Source: Cavia porcellus
Taxonomy: Eukaryota > Chordata > Mammalia > Rodentia > Caviidae
Direction: 5' to 3'
Length of the DNA: 64,000 nt
NCBI RefSeq assembly: GCF_034190915.1
Contig: NW_026947496.1
Location: forward strand, 26,258,001 to 26,322,000
In this document: positions 34,585-47,309 of the stretch, in pieces
How positions within the stretch are numbered: the stretch's first letter is position 1
How the letters are laid out: every line of letters starts with the position of its first letter
Position numbers and translations under genes: made by a program
The notes under the pieces: generated by a model
What the model saw: only the letters and a program-made list of their open reading frames with translations
Database searches by the model: none
What the model was told of the DNA's origin: nothing

Positions 34585-35160
34585 TTCACTACCTTAGACC
34601 CAATAATTCTATTTCAGAAAACCCATAAAATAATTAGAAATCTGGGTACATGTAAGATCATTGTTGTATTCATCTAATAATTAAAAATGTGGAAACATTT
34701 TTCTTCACCATGTGGAAACTTGTCTTCATACAAGTATGAAGATAACGTAAAGATTTTATGATGGGTGATAAGCATGGAACCCAGAATTTCGAGCATCTTG
34801 GATAAGCACTTTTCTAGTGATCTACACACTCATGCCAACAGTATCGAGGTTTAAGTAACTTATGGCACATCCATGGATAATAATAATTCGAAATCATTAA
34901 AACATCTTAACTATTGGTTAGCACCTTAAAAATACTTGACATATTCCTAAATTAATATAAAATTATATTTCAGTACATTTAAATAATCTTGATTTTGTAA
35001 CTCTCAATATAGATTTATTATGAGGGAAATTTGAATAGAAATGAATGAAGTATATAAAGTGTTTTTTGCAGCAAAATGTAACAAATATTGGATGATTAAA
35101 TTTTTCTTTACTCTTCTGTACTCTCTGTTTTGTCAACAATTAAAATACTTTAAGATTATT
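34585..35160 (+). mobile_element. Old L1 3' end, sense, split by an ID SINE
   Basis: 'ccttagacccaataattctatttcagaaaacccataaaataattagaaatctgggtac' and, after the ID insertion, 'cttatggcacatccatggataataataattcgaaatcatt' are the standard end-of-ORF2 sequences. The part at about 35,000-35,160 corresponds to the 3' UTR ('...tttttctttactcttctgtactctctg'). Confidence 0.75.
34754..34838 (-). mobile_element. ID-type SINE (antisense) nested in L1
   Basis: 'tgatgggtgataagcatggaacccagaatttcgagcatcttggataagcacttttctagtgatctacac' is the complement of an ID body. Removing it joins the two L1 parts. Diverged; target duplication unclear. Confidence 0.7.
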
Positions 35161-36735
35161 TTTATAAAAGAGATACTTAGGAGTTGTTTATTAAATCTTC
35201 TGATGTAAATGAGGACAAAAGTTCAAGGATTACATTCAAGTTAAGAAGTCTACTTTTGAGAAATGGAGGCTGAGAAATGATGAGGCACTGATTAAGGAAT
35301 TAATACCACGAAAGGAGCACATTCCTAGAAATTGCAAGGCAAAGCTTATTCAAATTCATCAGTAAAAATTTATCCAGGTGGCCACAGGACCATCTATTGA
35401 ATATTTATTTTTGAAAACAGGGAAGAAAATAGTTAAATTTTGCTTGTGCACAAATTTTTCATTTTGGATCTTTAGGTGATTCTAAAATCTCACCTTCTAA
35501 ATGTCTTCCAATCTAAGATTCATTTTTTGTTGTTCAATTCTCTGAGGCTGGCATCCTACAATCACATTTAAAACTATATGTTGTGCCCACTGGTAAATTT
35601 TGTTATTGGCAAAGCCTGCATATGATTTCACTTACTCATGTCTACATCCTTGAGGGGTTTTGATGTTGTACAGGGATGTATTTAGTATAAGGTGAGTTGT
35701 TGCTTTTCTCTGTTTGCATATAATAATATGCATCTTCCACCTCATCATATTTTTATGAAAGTAAATAGAGGTAGAATTCATTAAATATTTATAAAACAGT
35801 ACGCTCTTTTAGCAAATGCATAAATGTTTTAAATTCAAGCCCCTAGAATACATAGATACGGAATTAATAAAAAACAGTGTTCAATTTAGAGGGTAGGGTA
35901 TTTTTGGTTCAAGATTTTGACATACATTAAAATTAACTTGGTGTATATTAAAGTCTAGTTTCAAATTTTCAATGAGCAAGATTTTTTTAACAAGAATATA
36001 TTAAATGCTGTATTGAGACTTCATCTGCCCAAAGTTCATAATTATCTCAAAGAATCTTTTCACTTCAGGGCACCTAGAGGCTAAATTATAAAGTAGGGAA
36101 AGTTTGCATTTAGCATTTCCTTTCTTATTACCTTTCACATTTAGGGATCAATCCATTACCCTAAGCCCTGAGCTATCCTGAACATTCATCCACAGCCTGT
36201 TATGCCTCTCAAGGCATTTTTTTCTATCTATTGCACAGAATTCATACTTCACTCTCCCGATAGTCCTGACTTAAGGGTAAATAATTGCTCTTTCCTCCTG
36301 AGTTCCAGCCAATGTTCTCTGTCTGAAATGGAGTTATGCACACATCTAGTGATTTCCCTCCTAAACCAGCCATGCAGAAGTTTTTTCTGCTTATATATTT
36401 ACAAAGGATCAGAAGTTGCCTGAAATAAATATAAATTCTGAGCTAAGTAGACTAGATTTGAATGTGAAAATGAGAAATTTTCTCTGGGAAATTGGTGCTA
36501 AATAGCCCGGATGGGTTTCCATAAAAGAGTTAATACATTAAGTAATTCAACTAATGATATTTTAACTTTAAAACTGAGCTTCAAATGACCAAGACTTCAC
36601 AGATACAAGTGTATTTCCTCTAGCTCACCACTATTCTGATTTTTGTACTACACTGAAGCAGAGTTATCTCAAGGGATCAGCACATCATTCTGTTCTTGTT
36701 GGATCATAGCTTTAAATATGTTTTGGGTTTTCCAT

Positions 36736-36737
<2 letters not shown>
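35161..36737. other. AT-rich non-coding; weak ID trace near 36,145-36,195
   Basis: 'agggatcaatccattaccctaagccctgagctatcctgaacattcatcc' weakly resembles an antisense ID element, too diverged to call. No other feature. Confidence 0.4.
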
Positions 36738-36776
<39 letters not shown>

Positions 36777-36786
36777 TGTGTGTGTT
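36738..36786. repeat. (TG)n microsatellite
   Basis: About 24 GT units, interrupted once by a C (TGTCTGTG). Confidence 0.97.
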
Positions 36787-36958
36787 GTTACTTTATTTCT
36801 AGAATTAATGTGGTGTACAGAGATGAAAAGATGCAAAGCCCTCTGAGACTACTTGTAAAAAACTAATACAACTGTGTAACTTTAATTTTAAAAGCAAAAG
36901 AGAATGACAGGAGCCATGGCAAACGATCTGAATAAGTTACCTTTGGTAGAGCGACCTT

Positions 36959-37016
36959 TGTCACTAGCTCAGATGCTGAGAACTTCATGTCATTAGCTGA
37001 AATGCTGAGAACTCAT
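36959..37016. repeat. 29-bp tandem duplication, 2 copies
   Basis: TGTCACTAGCTCAGATGCTG... (36,959-36,987) is followed directly by TGTCATTAGCTGAAATGCTG... (36,988-37,016). The two copies differ at about five positions, including a TC/CA end change. Confidence 0.85.
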
Positions 37017-37309
37017 TTTTCCTTGCTCCTTTCTTAGTATCTATTTGGTTCAACTTGTAAATTAAATGTTACTTTGGAGCACTGATATTCATGAATGTAA
37101 GTGATTTACATAAAAAGTGATATATTTCCAAATTTGTACTTTGGCTGAAAGTGTCCCTATGAAATGTTAAGGTCATGCTATTAAAAAAAAGGAATATTGA
37201 ACATGAGAGAGAATTATTGAAGATAGGGTCTAGAAAAATTCTTCCCAGTTATGTAAGTTTCAGCAGTGTGCTAACTCATAAAATAAAGAAAAAAAAAATG
37301 AAAGCCCCA

Positions 37310-37639
37310 TGATCCGGCCAGTGGATCAATCCATGGGGTGTACGTATGGGGGAACGGGGATTAGTAGAACAGAGGGGAGACAAAGAGAGATTGAAGCAAG
37401 TCAAGAGAATCCAATCAAGCCTCGTTTATTCAGGAAGTGATCACATCCTTTATAGGCCAAGGGTGGGCAGGTGGGACAGGAAGAGGCTACGGGGATGAAT
37501 ACAACAGGGTCATCATCACGTCCGGGTATGTGACGTAAGCAGGAGAGGATTATGGTTACTGTAGGCAGACGCATTATGTGCCCATAAGAGAGAGAGACGG
37601 GGAGGCAGCACTGGGGCTGTCGCCCCGCCGCTCTCCACA
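37310..37639 (-). mobile_element. Class II ERV (ERVK/IAP-like) solo LTR with 6-bp target duplication
   Basis: On the minus strand the element begins TGTGGAGAGCGGCGGGGC and ends TGGCCGGATCA, so it has TG...CA ends. The 6-bp repeat GCCCCA flanks it exactly at 37,304-37,309 and 37,640-37,645, the duplication size of class II retroviruses. In minus orientation there is a TATAAAGG box (37,447-37,454) and an AATAAA signal (37,425-37,430) only some 20 bp downstream, giving the compact U3-R-U5 of IAP-like LTRs. A CRE/ATF-like TGACGTAA lies at 37,531-37,538. CpGs are abundant compared with the surroundings, so it is relatively young. No gag/pol/env adjoins. The 81-codon minus frame inside it is incidental. 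Confidence 0.92.
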
Positions 37640-37645
37640 GCCCCA

Positions 37646-40600
37646 AGCAACCAATCTGAACTAAACAAACTTCTGTGGCCTAAAGATGTGCAAAGGCACC
37701 TTATTCCTAAACTGAAAATAGCTATTCTTTTATTGAAAATTGTTTACACGTTTTGTCATTTTCTGGTGTCATAGATCTTCATGTCCTTGATCCCAAGATA
37801 TATTCCTGTAGGCAGAGAAGCAGGTATGAAGAAAAAATGAGGGATTTGACCAATAACATCTAATAAATTAATTGCATAGGAAAGAAAGAACACAGAATAG
37901 CCCAATCTTAACATCCCTGGCAGAACTCACAACAACTATGAATCCTATCATGTAGAACATACTTACATGTAGAGCTGGTTTTACTACTCTACATCACACA
38001 ACATATTTCAAATGAGGTCAATTTTATTTATTTATTTCAAATGAGGTCAACTTTACTAATATGTATATGCTTTTAAGTAATTATAGACTTACTTAGATGC
38101 ACATTTGACATCAACTGCTTTTCAAAATTAAAAAAAAAAAAAAAAAACTAGCAGAATCCCAGTACAGTCCTTCAAAATTGCTGATTGCTTCATCACCAGT
38201 GTTGTGTGAATAAAAACTGTTTCCATGATATTATGTAATAACCCATTTGTTTTTATTTTAAAAATAAAAAAATATAAATGATACAGAAATTTTTAAAAAA
38301 TAGTAGGAAATTCACACTAGTTAAGCCAATAACCTATTTTATTAGGAAGGAAAAGAGTAATATACTTAAATAAAATGTGGTTCAACCTATTGATACACAT
38401 TCCTATTTACTTCTTTGTAATTCAGAGTTAAGTACTTGTACCTCATAAGTCATAAAAATGGTTATAACAAAATAATAGTGGGGGAGAGTCCCTTTAACTG
38501 CTATTTACTCAGTAAAGTGACATTTATTTGTATCCTTGAGAAGTTCCATAGCCAATGGAATCACTTCCGGAGCACTTGGTTTCTTATGTTGTCTAAATTC
38601 TCATTTATACACCAGCAAACAACTGACTACATCATTTAAATGTCAAATAAGCAACAGAGGAAACTGAAGCAAAACAAAATTCAAGATACATCTACCCCCA
38701 TTTTTAAATTTTTGAAGTTTCACACAATGAAGTCCTGCATCGGGTGGTATGGAATGTACAGGATAACTGTGGCTAAGTTAGAGGTCTCCTGATGGATACA
38801 TTGTATGATTTCAAAGATTTCTATAACCATCACCATTATGCGAACTTGCATAGATATTGGTATTGGCAGCAGGACAACTTTTTGTCTACTCTGCCTGGTA
38901 ATTTGCAATGTGTTTATTGTTATACTTTGCTCCTGATAGCAAACCCTTCCCTGAGTGCTAATATTTTGCACTGAATTGGGTAGGTGGTAGAGGAGAAACT
39001 TTTTTTTTTTTTTAACATTTGAATACTTCTTAGTTCTTCATTTACAAAAGAAATCTTTGGTTCATGTATTTCTTATCTTTCCAAATTCTTGCTTTCAATT
39101 TCTCAGATTCTCCACAGCTTGCAAAATAAAGTAAAATCATAAATATAACCTGCTATACAAAATCAGAAGATTCTCTGCCTCTCTGTGTTCTTGAGAGAAT
39201 TCTGCTGTGACTATTCCTTGTTCCCAGGTGTGGGCTTCTTTCTCTTCCTTTAATGCTTCTTGCACCAATAACATAAAAAAGCAATCATTGCTACAAACGG
39301 AAGCTAAGATTGATCGTGGTTAGCTGCCTTTGGCTATTCACCTTTTCCTATTGGGTTTTATGATTTTGAATCTACTTTCTTTTGTAAAATTTAATTTCAT
39401 ATTCTAGGGCTTTTTAAAATAATTGTGTGATCGAACTCCATTTTTTTTTTTCAAACAGAAAGAGGACTGGGTTGAAAACATAAAGGCAGATGACCTTTAC
39501 CCAACAATGAAATCATGAGAGAGATTTATGATCTTAAAAGGATTCACGTCTGCACAGATGGCAAATTCCAGCGTCTCTAGCCATTGCCATGGTCCTGGTT
39601 CCTTCTGCCACATGGCTGTGCTGTAGTGTTCAGTCATTGTCTTGCTCAGTATGTTTTAATTGACAAGGATTATTTACAAATGAAATCCTTAGCAAGGTGA
39701 AGTGAAACCATTTTCTCTTTCAAGGTCTGAATTTAGGAACCTGTCTTTCCTCATAACAGCTGATGACATCTCTAGTGTCTAGGAACAGAAGGGAGAGCCC
39801 ATCTGTTGGCAGGAAGAGGAAAAACGAAGTACACAAGATACTGCATATTTACAATTTATTCCAAACACTGGAAACAGGAAGAGATTGAGCTGAGGTGGAG
39901 ATGCTAAACGTCTAGCTGCGCGCTTTCTATTATTGCATACAAAAGCCACATTTAAGAGTGAACTTAAGAGATGGCACTTTAATTGTCTCTTTTCTTTCTC
40001 TGAGGTTGTTTTCCAGAAGAGTAAAATTTATGATAATAACGCTAGTGACAAGTTAGAAAGACTAAAATATACAGTGCACATTAAAATGATCACTGCCATT
40101 TAGTCTGTTCCCACTATCATTTTAGATTTCCCGATGTAGGGAGAAAAACATATTGAAATTTGCCCTTTAACTTAAAAGTTTTAGGATATTTCTCATTCTA
40201 TTTTAGGAGCTTTGAAAGACATTGATTTTGTCTTAGGAGAAAACTATTCATTGCGGGCCCCAAAATGAATAGATTCAGCAGAATAACCTGTCTGGCTACT
40301 GTATATCACAAGTTCATCATTACCTAAAAAAAAATTGGCTCTTGCAAGCTGCCTGGCTTGGATCATTTTAATGATGTGTTACAGAATATATCTGAGCTGC
40401 TATAAACAATATCCTCTTTGTTTAAGAGAAAGAAAAAGAAAGAGAACGAGAGCAAGTAAAATGCTTCCTGTTGCAAAGTGACTGCTCTTGAGAACAATTC
40501 GTGTACTTTTGACAATAACTCCTCTCTGGCTACCTACCTGCAGCCCTTGAGTGTGCACATATGCATCTGTCTCCTCAAAATGGTTACTGAAGTTATTTTA

Positions 40601-41185
40601 TATTTCATTATGTGTCTCAAAAATTATGATTGTCCCAAACTGGTCTCACCAGTATTTTAAAGGAAAAACAACAACAACAAAAAAACCTCAAATGGCCTGA
40701 AAATGCATATAAAGAAAGGAATCTTTGGTTTTGTTAGGTTTAATGCAATACAAATGGCACTAGATTCCTTTATTTTTAACTGTACAATCTTTGGGAGAAT
40801 CATTTAATAATTAGAAATGAAATCAATTACATATTTGGTAGGATTCATGTAAATGAGCGTACATCTGGCACATTCCAGAAGCTCTACCACTGTGGTTGAT
40901 TAAATCTTATTTGAAATTGAATCCATTATTCACTATTGTAATCAAAGTAGCTCAAAGGTTTGCACCTCAACCAAAAAAAATGAAAGAAAGAAGATTAGAA
41001 AATTGTCTTGTCAATAGACATGCACACAGACTCACAGCCATGCTATCTTTAATAACGAAACCAAAGTGTTTAATTTTGATTCAAAGTAAAATAAAAAAGA
41101 CACTCAAAACAGTTGAAATGAATGACTTTGAATACATATCTCTTGTTTAATTATTCTAGCTCGATAGTGTGGCAATTCTAATTCA
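37646..41185. other. Largely single-copy-looking non-coding block
   Basis: It contains an A18-19 run at about 38,131-38,148, a 30-bp-period direct repeat (38,004-38,050), a T14-15 run at about 39,000-39,014, and a short GA-rich run at about 40,428-40,456. The 39,500-40,330 part has mixed composition without repeats. No recognisable gene. Confidence 0.4.
38004..38050. repeat. Direct repeat, 17 bp spaced 30 bp
   Basis: ATTTCAAATGAGGTCAA occurs at 38,004-38,020 and again, identical, at 38,034-38,050, with an ATTTATTT linker. Likely a small tandem duplication. Confidence 0.85.
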
Positions 41186-41275
41186 TCTGGTCAAAGCTCT
41201 CTGTTGAGTCAACTGAGCCAACAAACTGAGACTCCAACCATCTCCAGTTTCGCAATCATACAGTGAGTGGAAAGG
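41186..41275 (+). mobile_element. Possible MIR SINE fragment (sense)
   Basis: 'gagccaacaaactgagactccaaccatctccagtttcgcaatcatacagtgagtgg' follows the MIR pattern 'gaggaaactgaggct....gttaagt..cttgc..aaggtcacacagtgagtgg'. Short and diverged. Confidence 0.35.
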
Positions 41276-42001
41276 AATTTATAATAATAGAAAGCTATAT
41301 GTTTTCCTTAGATTTGAACGTCAACTGTATTAAGAGAAAACACAGCTTCTAATTCATGGAGAAGACTCAAAGTGCATTTTTATTGGAATAATTTTACATT
41401 TCACCTACCTTTTTGTAAAGGACAAAAAAAGTCACTTGCTAACTTTCTTCTTCATTTCCTCCAGATTTTGTTGTATCCTAAACCTTCTGGAAAAGCAGTA
41501 GAGTCACATAGGTTTAAATTTGAAATAAAAAAGAATACTGACTGTGTTTTTGCTTTTCATGCATAAGTCAGTGGAAGAATCAGGATGTGAAGAGATTGTT
41601 TTATGCCAGTTTAGAAGACCCTTTCACCTCTCTCACCAATTGAACCTAGTTCTGGAGTCAAGACATAGATTGGATAAAACTTATGCACTATCTAAAGACC
41701 AAGTTCTCAGTCATGAAATGAAACAGTAAGATTGTTGGAGTAGATCATCTATGAAACCCTTTTTTCTTCTAATTTTCAATGATGCCCAATGCCAAGGTTG
41801 AAAAAAAGGTATAACATGCACACAGAACTTCTATAAGGACAGACTCTTGCAGTTTACTGTGCCTGGTAAATAAGATAATTTTCTTAAGGTTATACTCACC
41901 ATGAGAATTCTGGCAGCAGTTAATACCAATAAATATACCAGAGTTTCCCCTAGAGTTCATGATCTCCACTGTCAGAGACCTCTGGGAAGGAGAAAGGTGA
42001 G

Positions 42002-42002
<1 letters not shown>

Positions 42003-42039
<37 letters not shown>

Positions 42040-42050
42040 ACACACACACA
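42003..42050. repeat. (CA)n microsatellite
   Basis: About 24 CA units with one TA interruption at about 42,034. It creates the poly-(HT)/(VC) frames on the two strands. Confidence 0.97.
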
Positions 42051-44239
42051 TTCCTCTTCCCTCTGCCTCCTCCATCCAATTGACTGTCTCTGCCACTCAG
42101 TAGTGGACCGGGGACCCCTACTGGACACCTGTTCCCTAGGGTATCTTGTTTTGTTTCAGTCAAAGGTGACTGGGTACCTAATGCATGTCATTCCTTGGAG
42201 CTAATTAATAAATAACAAACAGATTGAAGATTCTAGTAACCATGGTATCATCAATTGCTTCCAGAGAAGACTCCTCATACCTTAATGAGCTTAGTAATTA
42301 CCTGGGAATTATGTTAAAAAGAAGATTCTGACATATTAAGGCTTGTGTGAAAACTGAGATCGTGTACTTCTAATATATTCCTGGGTGAAGCGCCTCAGTC
42401 CAGTTCCTGATGGTTTTGGGAAGAACTCCCAGCTCCGGAATACTTTTGCACGTATTCCTATCTTTCTATCTTCCTGTAGGTCCTGCGGACTTATCTTGTG
42501 AAAATACCATACCAAAGAGATTTTCTTAAGAGATTTTCACCAGGAGTTACGAGTTTCATTGTAGGCAGAGTCTGAAAAATGACGCAGACGGTTTTCTCAC
42601 CCAGGTTTTACTGTGCCTTGAGACAGAGAAAGCATAGGTCCCTGGAGTATTCACTGGTTCTGAGTAAGTCTTAGTGTTACCCAAAAGTACTTCACCTGAC
42701 GTTGGGGAGTTAAGGTCTCTGAGCCTGTCAGTAGAGGCGCAGGGCACATTTGCACACACCAGTCCATAATTCATTCACAGTTCACAGTGGATACCAGAGC
42801 AGGTGAATCTCTGCAATGACCTTGATCCCAGATGTGCATGTGCTACACAGCTGGCTTTCTTTTAAATGTGTTGACTGTCATCTGCAAAAGCCTTGGATAC
42901 AGAGTCAAGAATTAAAGTTAGCAGACACGCTGCTCTTATATCTTCTAAATCAATTGTTGGCACTTTACCAATATTAGCCCTCTCTCCATGGATGGGAAGA
43001 CTGTCTCCCACTGATGTGATCTTTATCCAGCATTATTTGTGGTTGTGTACTAACATCCAGAGATCTCTTCCCCATGCAGTGTAGACACTGATCCTGATCT
43101 ATAGCTTCCTCTTCTGTGTGTAGAGATACAATCCATCACCATTTTATTACCTACCTCATAGGAATGCCCAATTTCCAGTGTTTAAGCAACTACTATTGTC
43201 TTGCGTCCCAGAGAAGGAGAATTTTGGCTATTCAAATCTTGTTAAATATCTTAGTCTCATAGTTCACATAGAATATTTTGTTTTTCAACCTGGTTAATGT
43301 GTCTGCATTCTCTTTCTTCTGTGCTTTCTGTCCTTTTATCTCAGGTTGGATTCCTCCTCTGTGCAAGGTTTAGAGCTGCACTTATACCAATGCCATTAGT
43401 ATCTGCTCTGGCAGCTCATCAGTTACCTATTCTTTCATTCAGCCCCCATCTCTCTCTCTTCTTAAACTTATTTCCTGCAACATTTAAACATATGCAGAAA
43501 TTGCCTAATAAAATTTTTTCTGCTTTTCATTTATAACAATTGCACATTGTTCTCCTTTCTTGGTGGTAAAAGAATGATATGAACTTGAAATCTATCTCTC
43601 TAGCTCTCATTCTGCATCTAACATCTCACAGAGCCTAGTCTTGTCAAGGTCATCAAAGAACGTAGTTGTTAAGTGCAACAGGTATTTTTGAGGCATTGCT
43701 GTGAAATTTCTGAAGAGTTAAGGTGCAAATAATGTCTCCATTTTTTTAACTTTCTCACTATCTCAGAGTTATCATTTTTTCCTGAATTTTCTTTTCTACC
43801 ACTGATCAATTTATCATTGCTAAGCTTTATCTAAGGGAGAGCTTCGCAATAGGTGTTCCAGGAAGTCTGCGGTGGTGCAGCTCTTTAAATTGTGATGGAA
43901 CTAGTGTTTCTGCTGAAGTGATGGCAGCAGTAATCCAACAAACCCAAAAAAGAACAGAGTCAGCTCTGACCATATCAGGAGAGCAAACATTCATTTATTG
44001 TGTATGCCATGATGTTGATTCAGTATTAAGAAAGAGGTTGTTGATGTCAAGAATTAAGGTCCCTGTAAGGGCTTTATTGCTTTGCACTCTACTAACACAG
44101 GAATGGACGCCTTGCTCCTGTGCCCAAAATTTCCATGTCTAGTTGTGAGCAGCATCTCAGACTTGCAGCTCTTCTGCTTCTGCCTTAATAGTCCAGTCAA
44201 GTAAGTGCTCACAAAGTTTCTGAATAAATGTATTGTTGT
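42051..44239. other. Non-coding; CpG-retaining patch at 42,385-42,740
   Basis: About nine CpGs occur in about 360 bp, above the local background. Pyrimidine-rich sequence at 43,290-43,660 may be antisense L2 continuing into the relic at 44,240, but the match is weak. No gene recognised; the 72-codon minus frame at 42,556-42,774 and the 79-codon plus frame at 43,297-43,536 have no known motif. Confidence 0.4.
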
Positions 44240-44870
44240 CTCTCCAACGTCAGTGGATCTTTTGGCTTCCAGTAATCCAGTCTCCTAACCAGTTTCCAAA
44301 TGTAAACACAGATGATCTTCCTTTGTATTCTCAGCCCCCCCTCCACCCATTTTATGTTTCATTCATGCTACCTTTAAAATGTCTTACTTTTAACTCAACA
44401 CAAATCCTAGTAGGTCAGCCTTCACTTTAAAAATCCATTAACACTTCCTCATTGTCATTAGAAACAAATATCAAATTCTTTCAAGATGTAGGAATCCCTT
44501 CTTTGCTTCGATCCTTAATAACTCACCTTTCTTTCTAAGTGTACCCCATGTAACCATTTTGATGTTTTAAGCTTCAACCATTTTCAGCTTCTTGCCAGTT
44601 GTATTTTTCTTCACTCTTGCTTTTGTCCTCTACCTACTATCATTTATTTGTTTATATTATTTTTATTTTTTATGGCTTGCCTAAGTTTTTCTGCAAGTTG
44701 TCTTTCTTGAACAATCTTCTACAGCCTCCTTAGAATCCTGTGTATCATTTTACAAAAATATTTGTCACTCTGTTCTGGAACTGTTTATTTACATCTATGA
44801 CTATTTAGGTAGACTATGCAGCCTTTGATGGGAAGGATCACATACTGCTGGTAAGTACATCCCTTGATTT
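44240..44870 (-). mobile_element. L2 LINE relic (antisense)
   Basis: In order on the + strand: 'ccagtctcctaaccagtttcc', 'cctttaaaatgtcttac', 'aaaaatccattaacacttcctcattgtcattagaaacaaatatcaaattc' (usual 'aaaccctccaatggcttccc.tt.cccttagaataaaatccaaactc'), and a 3' part with 'tggaactgtttatttacatctatgac...cctttgatgggaaggatcacata'. This collinear order identifies antisense L2. Confidence 0.7.
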
Positions 44871-45460
44871 CACTGTTAAACCAAATGGTATGTCTTTAAC
44901 ATCAGCCACTGTCCTCCTAGGGGGAAATGTTCTTTTGAAGTCTTAACTACTAGTATCTCCAAATGAGATCTTATTTGGTCTTGGCAGATTTAAACAAGTT
45001 AATGTGCTCCCCTTATAGCTGGCTCTAATCCAATATGACTAGATTATATGTTCCAAATAAAAAGAAGAATTTAAGATACAAACACATGTAAAAAAGCAGT
45101 GTGAAGAAGCACAGAGAGAACTCCATGTAAGGATGAAGACACAAATTGCATTTATAGGTCTGCAAACCAAAGATTGCCAGAGTTGCCAACAGACTATCAA
45201 AAGTTAGAAGACAGAGGGAAACTTTCAGGAGAATCACTCTACTAGCGCCTAGATTATTGACTTCCAGCTACCAGAATAATCAGACAATGCATTTCTGCTA
45301 TATTAATCTATTCAGTTTATTACAATAGAGTTAGCATAACAAGTAATACCGTGCAATGGAAAACTGAATGGATTCATCTGCCATACAAAAAAAAAAAAAA
45401 TATGTACAGAAGTCCCAAATGCTTGGGGACTCTGTTTCCACAGTATGACCAGGAGAAACA
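44871..45460. other. Non-coding, nothing assigned
   Basis: It includes an A13-14 run at about 45,388-45,401. No gene or known repeat recognised. Confidence 0.4.
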
Positions 45461-45476
45461 GATGATGATGACAATG

Positions 45477-45517
<41 letters not shown>

Positions 45518-45535
45518 AATGATGACATTGATGAT
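45461..45535. repeat. (GAT/ATG)n trinucleotide repeat
   Basis: About 20 ATG/GAT units with interruptions at both ends. The poly-Met and poly-Ser frames over it are artefacts of the repeat. Confidence 0.96.
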
Positions 45536-47309
45536 AATTTCCTGAGACAATTGCTGTAGTTAAATGAGAAAATATACACTAATGGATTTTATTGTTATCC
45601 CACATGGAACATTTGCATCTGAATATTTTAACACAGGTCCCAACATTCTGCCATTTGGACCCAACACAAGCTTTCTCAGGTCTGGTCACTGTGGGTATGA
45701 GATGTTTGTGGCTGGTCAGGATCAGGAGACTGTTGGAAACCAGAAATAGGGTTTCATTTTGGGCTAAGTTTCCTTCCCCTTGAAAAGGTGATACAAAATA
45801 AATAATATGATTAACTATAGATAAACACAATAAATATTTTCTAAACAACTACTCAGGAATTAAAATTTTTATCAAAGTAAATTGTCAAGGAAAATCCTGA
45901 GTACAGAAAATAAATGTGGTGATTATTCATACCACATAAGAATATTCATCTTATAAATTTTGTTTAATAAGACGTAAACTTCTTTGAGGTTGAAATAAGA
46001 ACATGAATGTATATAAAATTATTACCTGACTATCTAGTGCACAGAGATGTGAGTACTCTGGCCACAAATGAAATATTAATGATGTTGCTAATTACTGCTT
46101 GCTTCGTCTTCTCCAAAGTGTGGCCACATTCATTTAAGGTATCAGTACCAATATCCTTCTAGAGTTCTGTAGCTCATCATTAATTCTGACCAACAGAATT
46201 GAATCCAGTGATCTAAAGTTTTAAATTATAAATGACAAGTTAAAAGTTTTTGCCGCTTCTAGGAATGCTGAAGCCATTAGATGGTCCATAAGGCATCTTC
46301 ATTTATCAGTGAACCCTGTAAACACCAGACAGGAGGCCAGCCAATCTCCGCACCTCTATGGTAATTTTGAGATTGAACTCACTTAAATTTGCAGCTGTGA
46401 ATGAAACTCTGATGTAGCAAGTAACATGCTATTGTCCTTGAAGATTTTACCCACGTTCTGTAAGCCCCCATCAGGCATAAGAAAGAAGTGCTTTAGTGAT
46501 TATGAAAAATTCTCTTCAGTACCCAATGTCTTCATTTTTCATTTTAAAAAATCCAGGGACTATGCAAACATAAGTTCATTTATGAATTTGTTCCTTGCTT
46601 TATAGAGTCCCTTGAGAAGAAGTTATATTTTAAAAAAACGCAGATAAGCAATAACATTGGATGAAAAGCAAGGAAGAGAATCCTTATTGGAAAATAGGAG
46701 TTTGGTTGTCCTAAAGCAGGTTGAACTTTCAAGAGAGTACTGTAAAATACTGGATACAGTACGAATACGTTTCAGTTGAAAAAAAACCCAGTAAATAAGA
46801 TGAAAGGAAAACAAAAGATGGAAAACATCTTTTACTTATGTGGTCCCTTCTGCAACATGCAAAGTGCCAAGAAAGGGAATTAGGAAGAAGATTAAACAAG
46901 CAATTCAAGTTGGTGTCACGTGGCTATCATTCTTCTTAATCACCACTGCACTGTTCGGAGTTTGCTGTTCAAGTCCCCTGACACAAAATAATGTCAGAGG
47001 GGAGCTTGTTCACATGTGTAGCATAAAACTCACCTTTCTTTGAAGTTGTTGGCAACATGATTTTAGATCTACTTAAACAATTATAAACTATTTCTGATTA
47101 TCATGTCTATATTTGCGCAAATGATAAAAGATTAAGGTTGCTGACTTGTAAGATCTGCTACATATATACAAGATATTAGCTTTGTTAGAAGGAAGAGTTC
47201 AACATAACCATAAATTATATGTCTTTTGGTAGAAATTAAATTTCTTTAAGAGGAAACATTCAATTTCCAAAAAACAGACTAAATCTCAAAATGACTGTAC
47301 GATGATAAT
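45536..47309. other. Non-coding, no repeat recognised
   Basis: Overlapping frames on both strands at 45,564-45,848 have no motif. 46,060-46,480 has mixed composition and looks single-copy. An imperfect 10-bp stem occurs at about 46,974-47,003 (TCCCCTGACA...TGTCAGAGGGGA). Confidence 0.4.

Noticed and set aside
36145..36195. Antisense ID-like string
   Set aside because: B-box and A-box complements are too degraded and the spacing is wrong for a confident call.
37401..37646. 81-codon minus-strand frame with balanced composition
   Set aside because: It lies in the U3/R of the class II solo LTR, which explains its CpG-rich, stop-poor sequence.
40244..40272. Small inverted repeat CTATTCATT...AATGAATAG around a GGGCCC core
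   Set aside because: Only 9-bp arms with an 11-base spacer; expected by chance in 64 kb.
41769..42163. 119-codon minus-strand frame, the longest in the window
   Set aside because: It runs through the (CA)n microsatellite, which removes stops; no motif outside the repeat.
45331..45579. Poly-Ser and poly-Met open frames
   Set aside because: Both come from the (GAT)n trinucleotide repeat; no flanking coding signal.
46974..47003. Imperfect hairpin TCCCCTGACA...TGTCAGAGGGGA
   Set aside because: Short and bulged; not distinguishable from chance.
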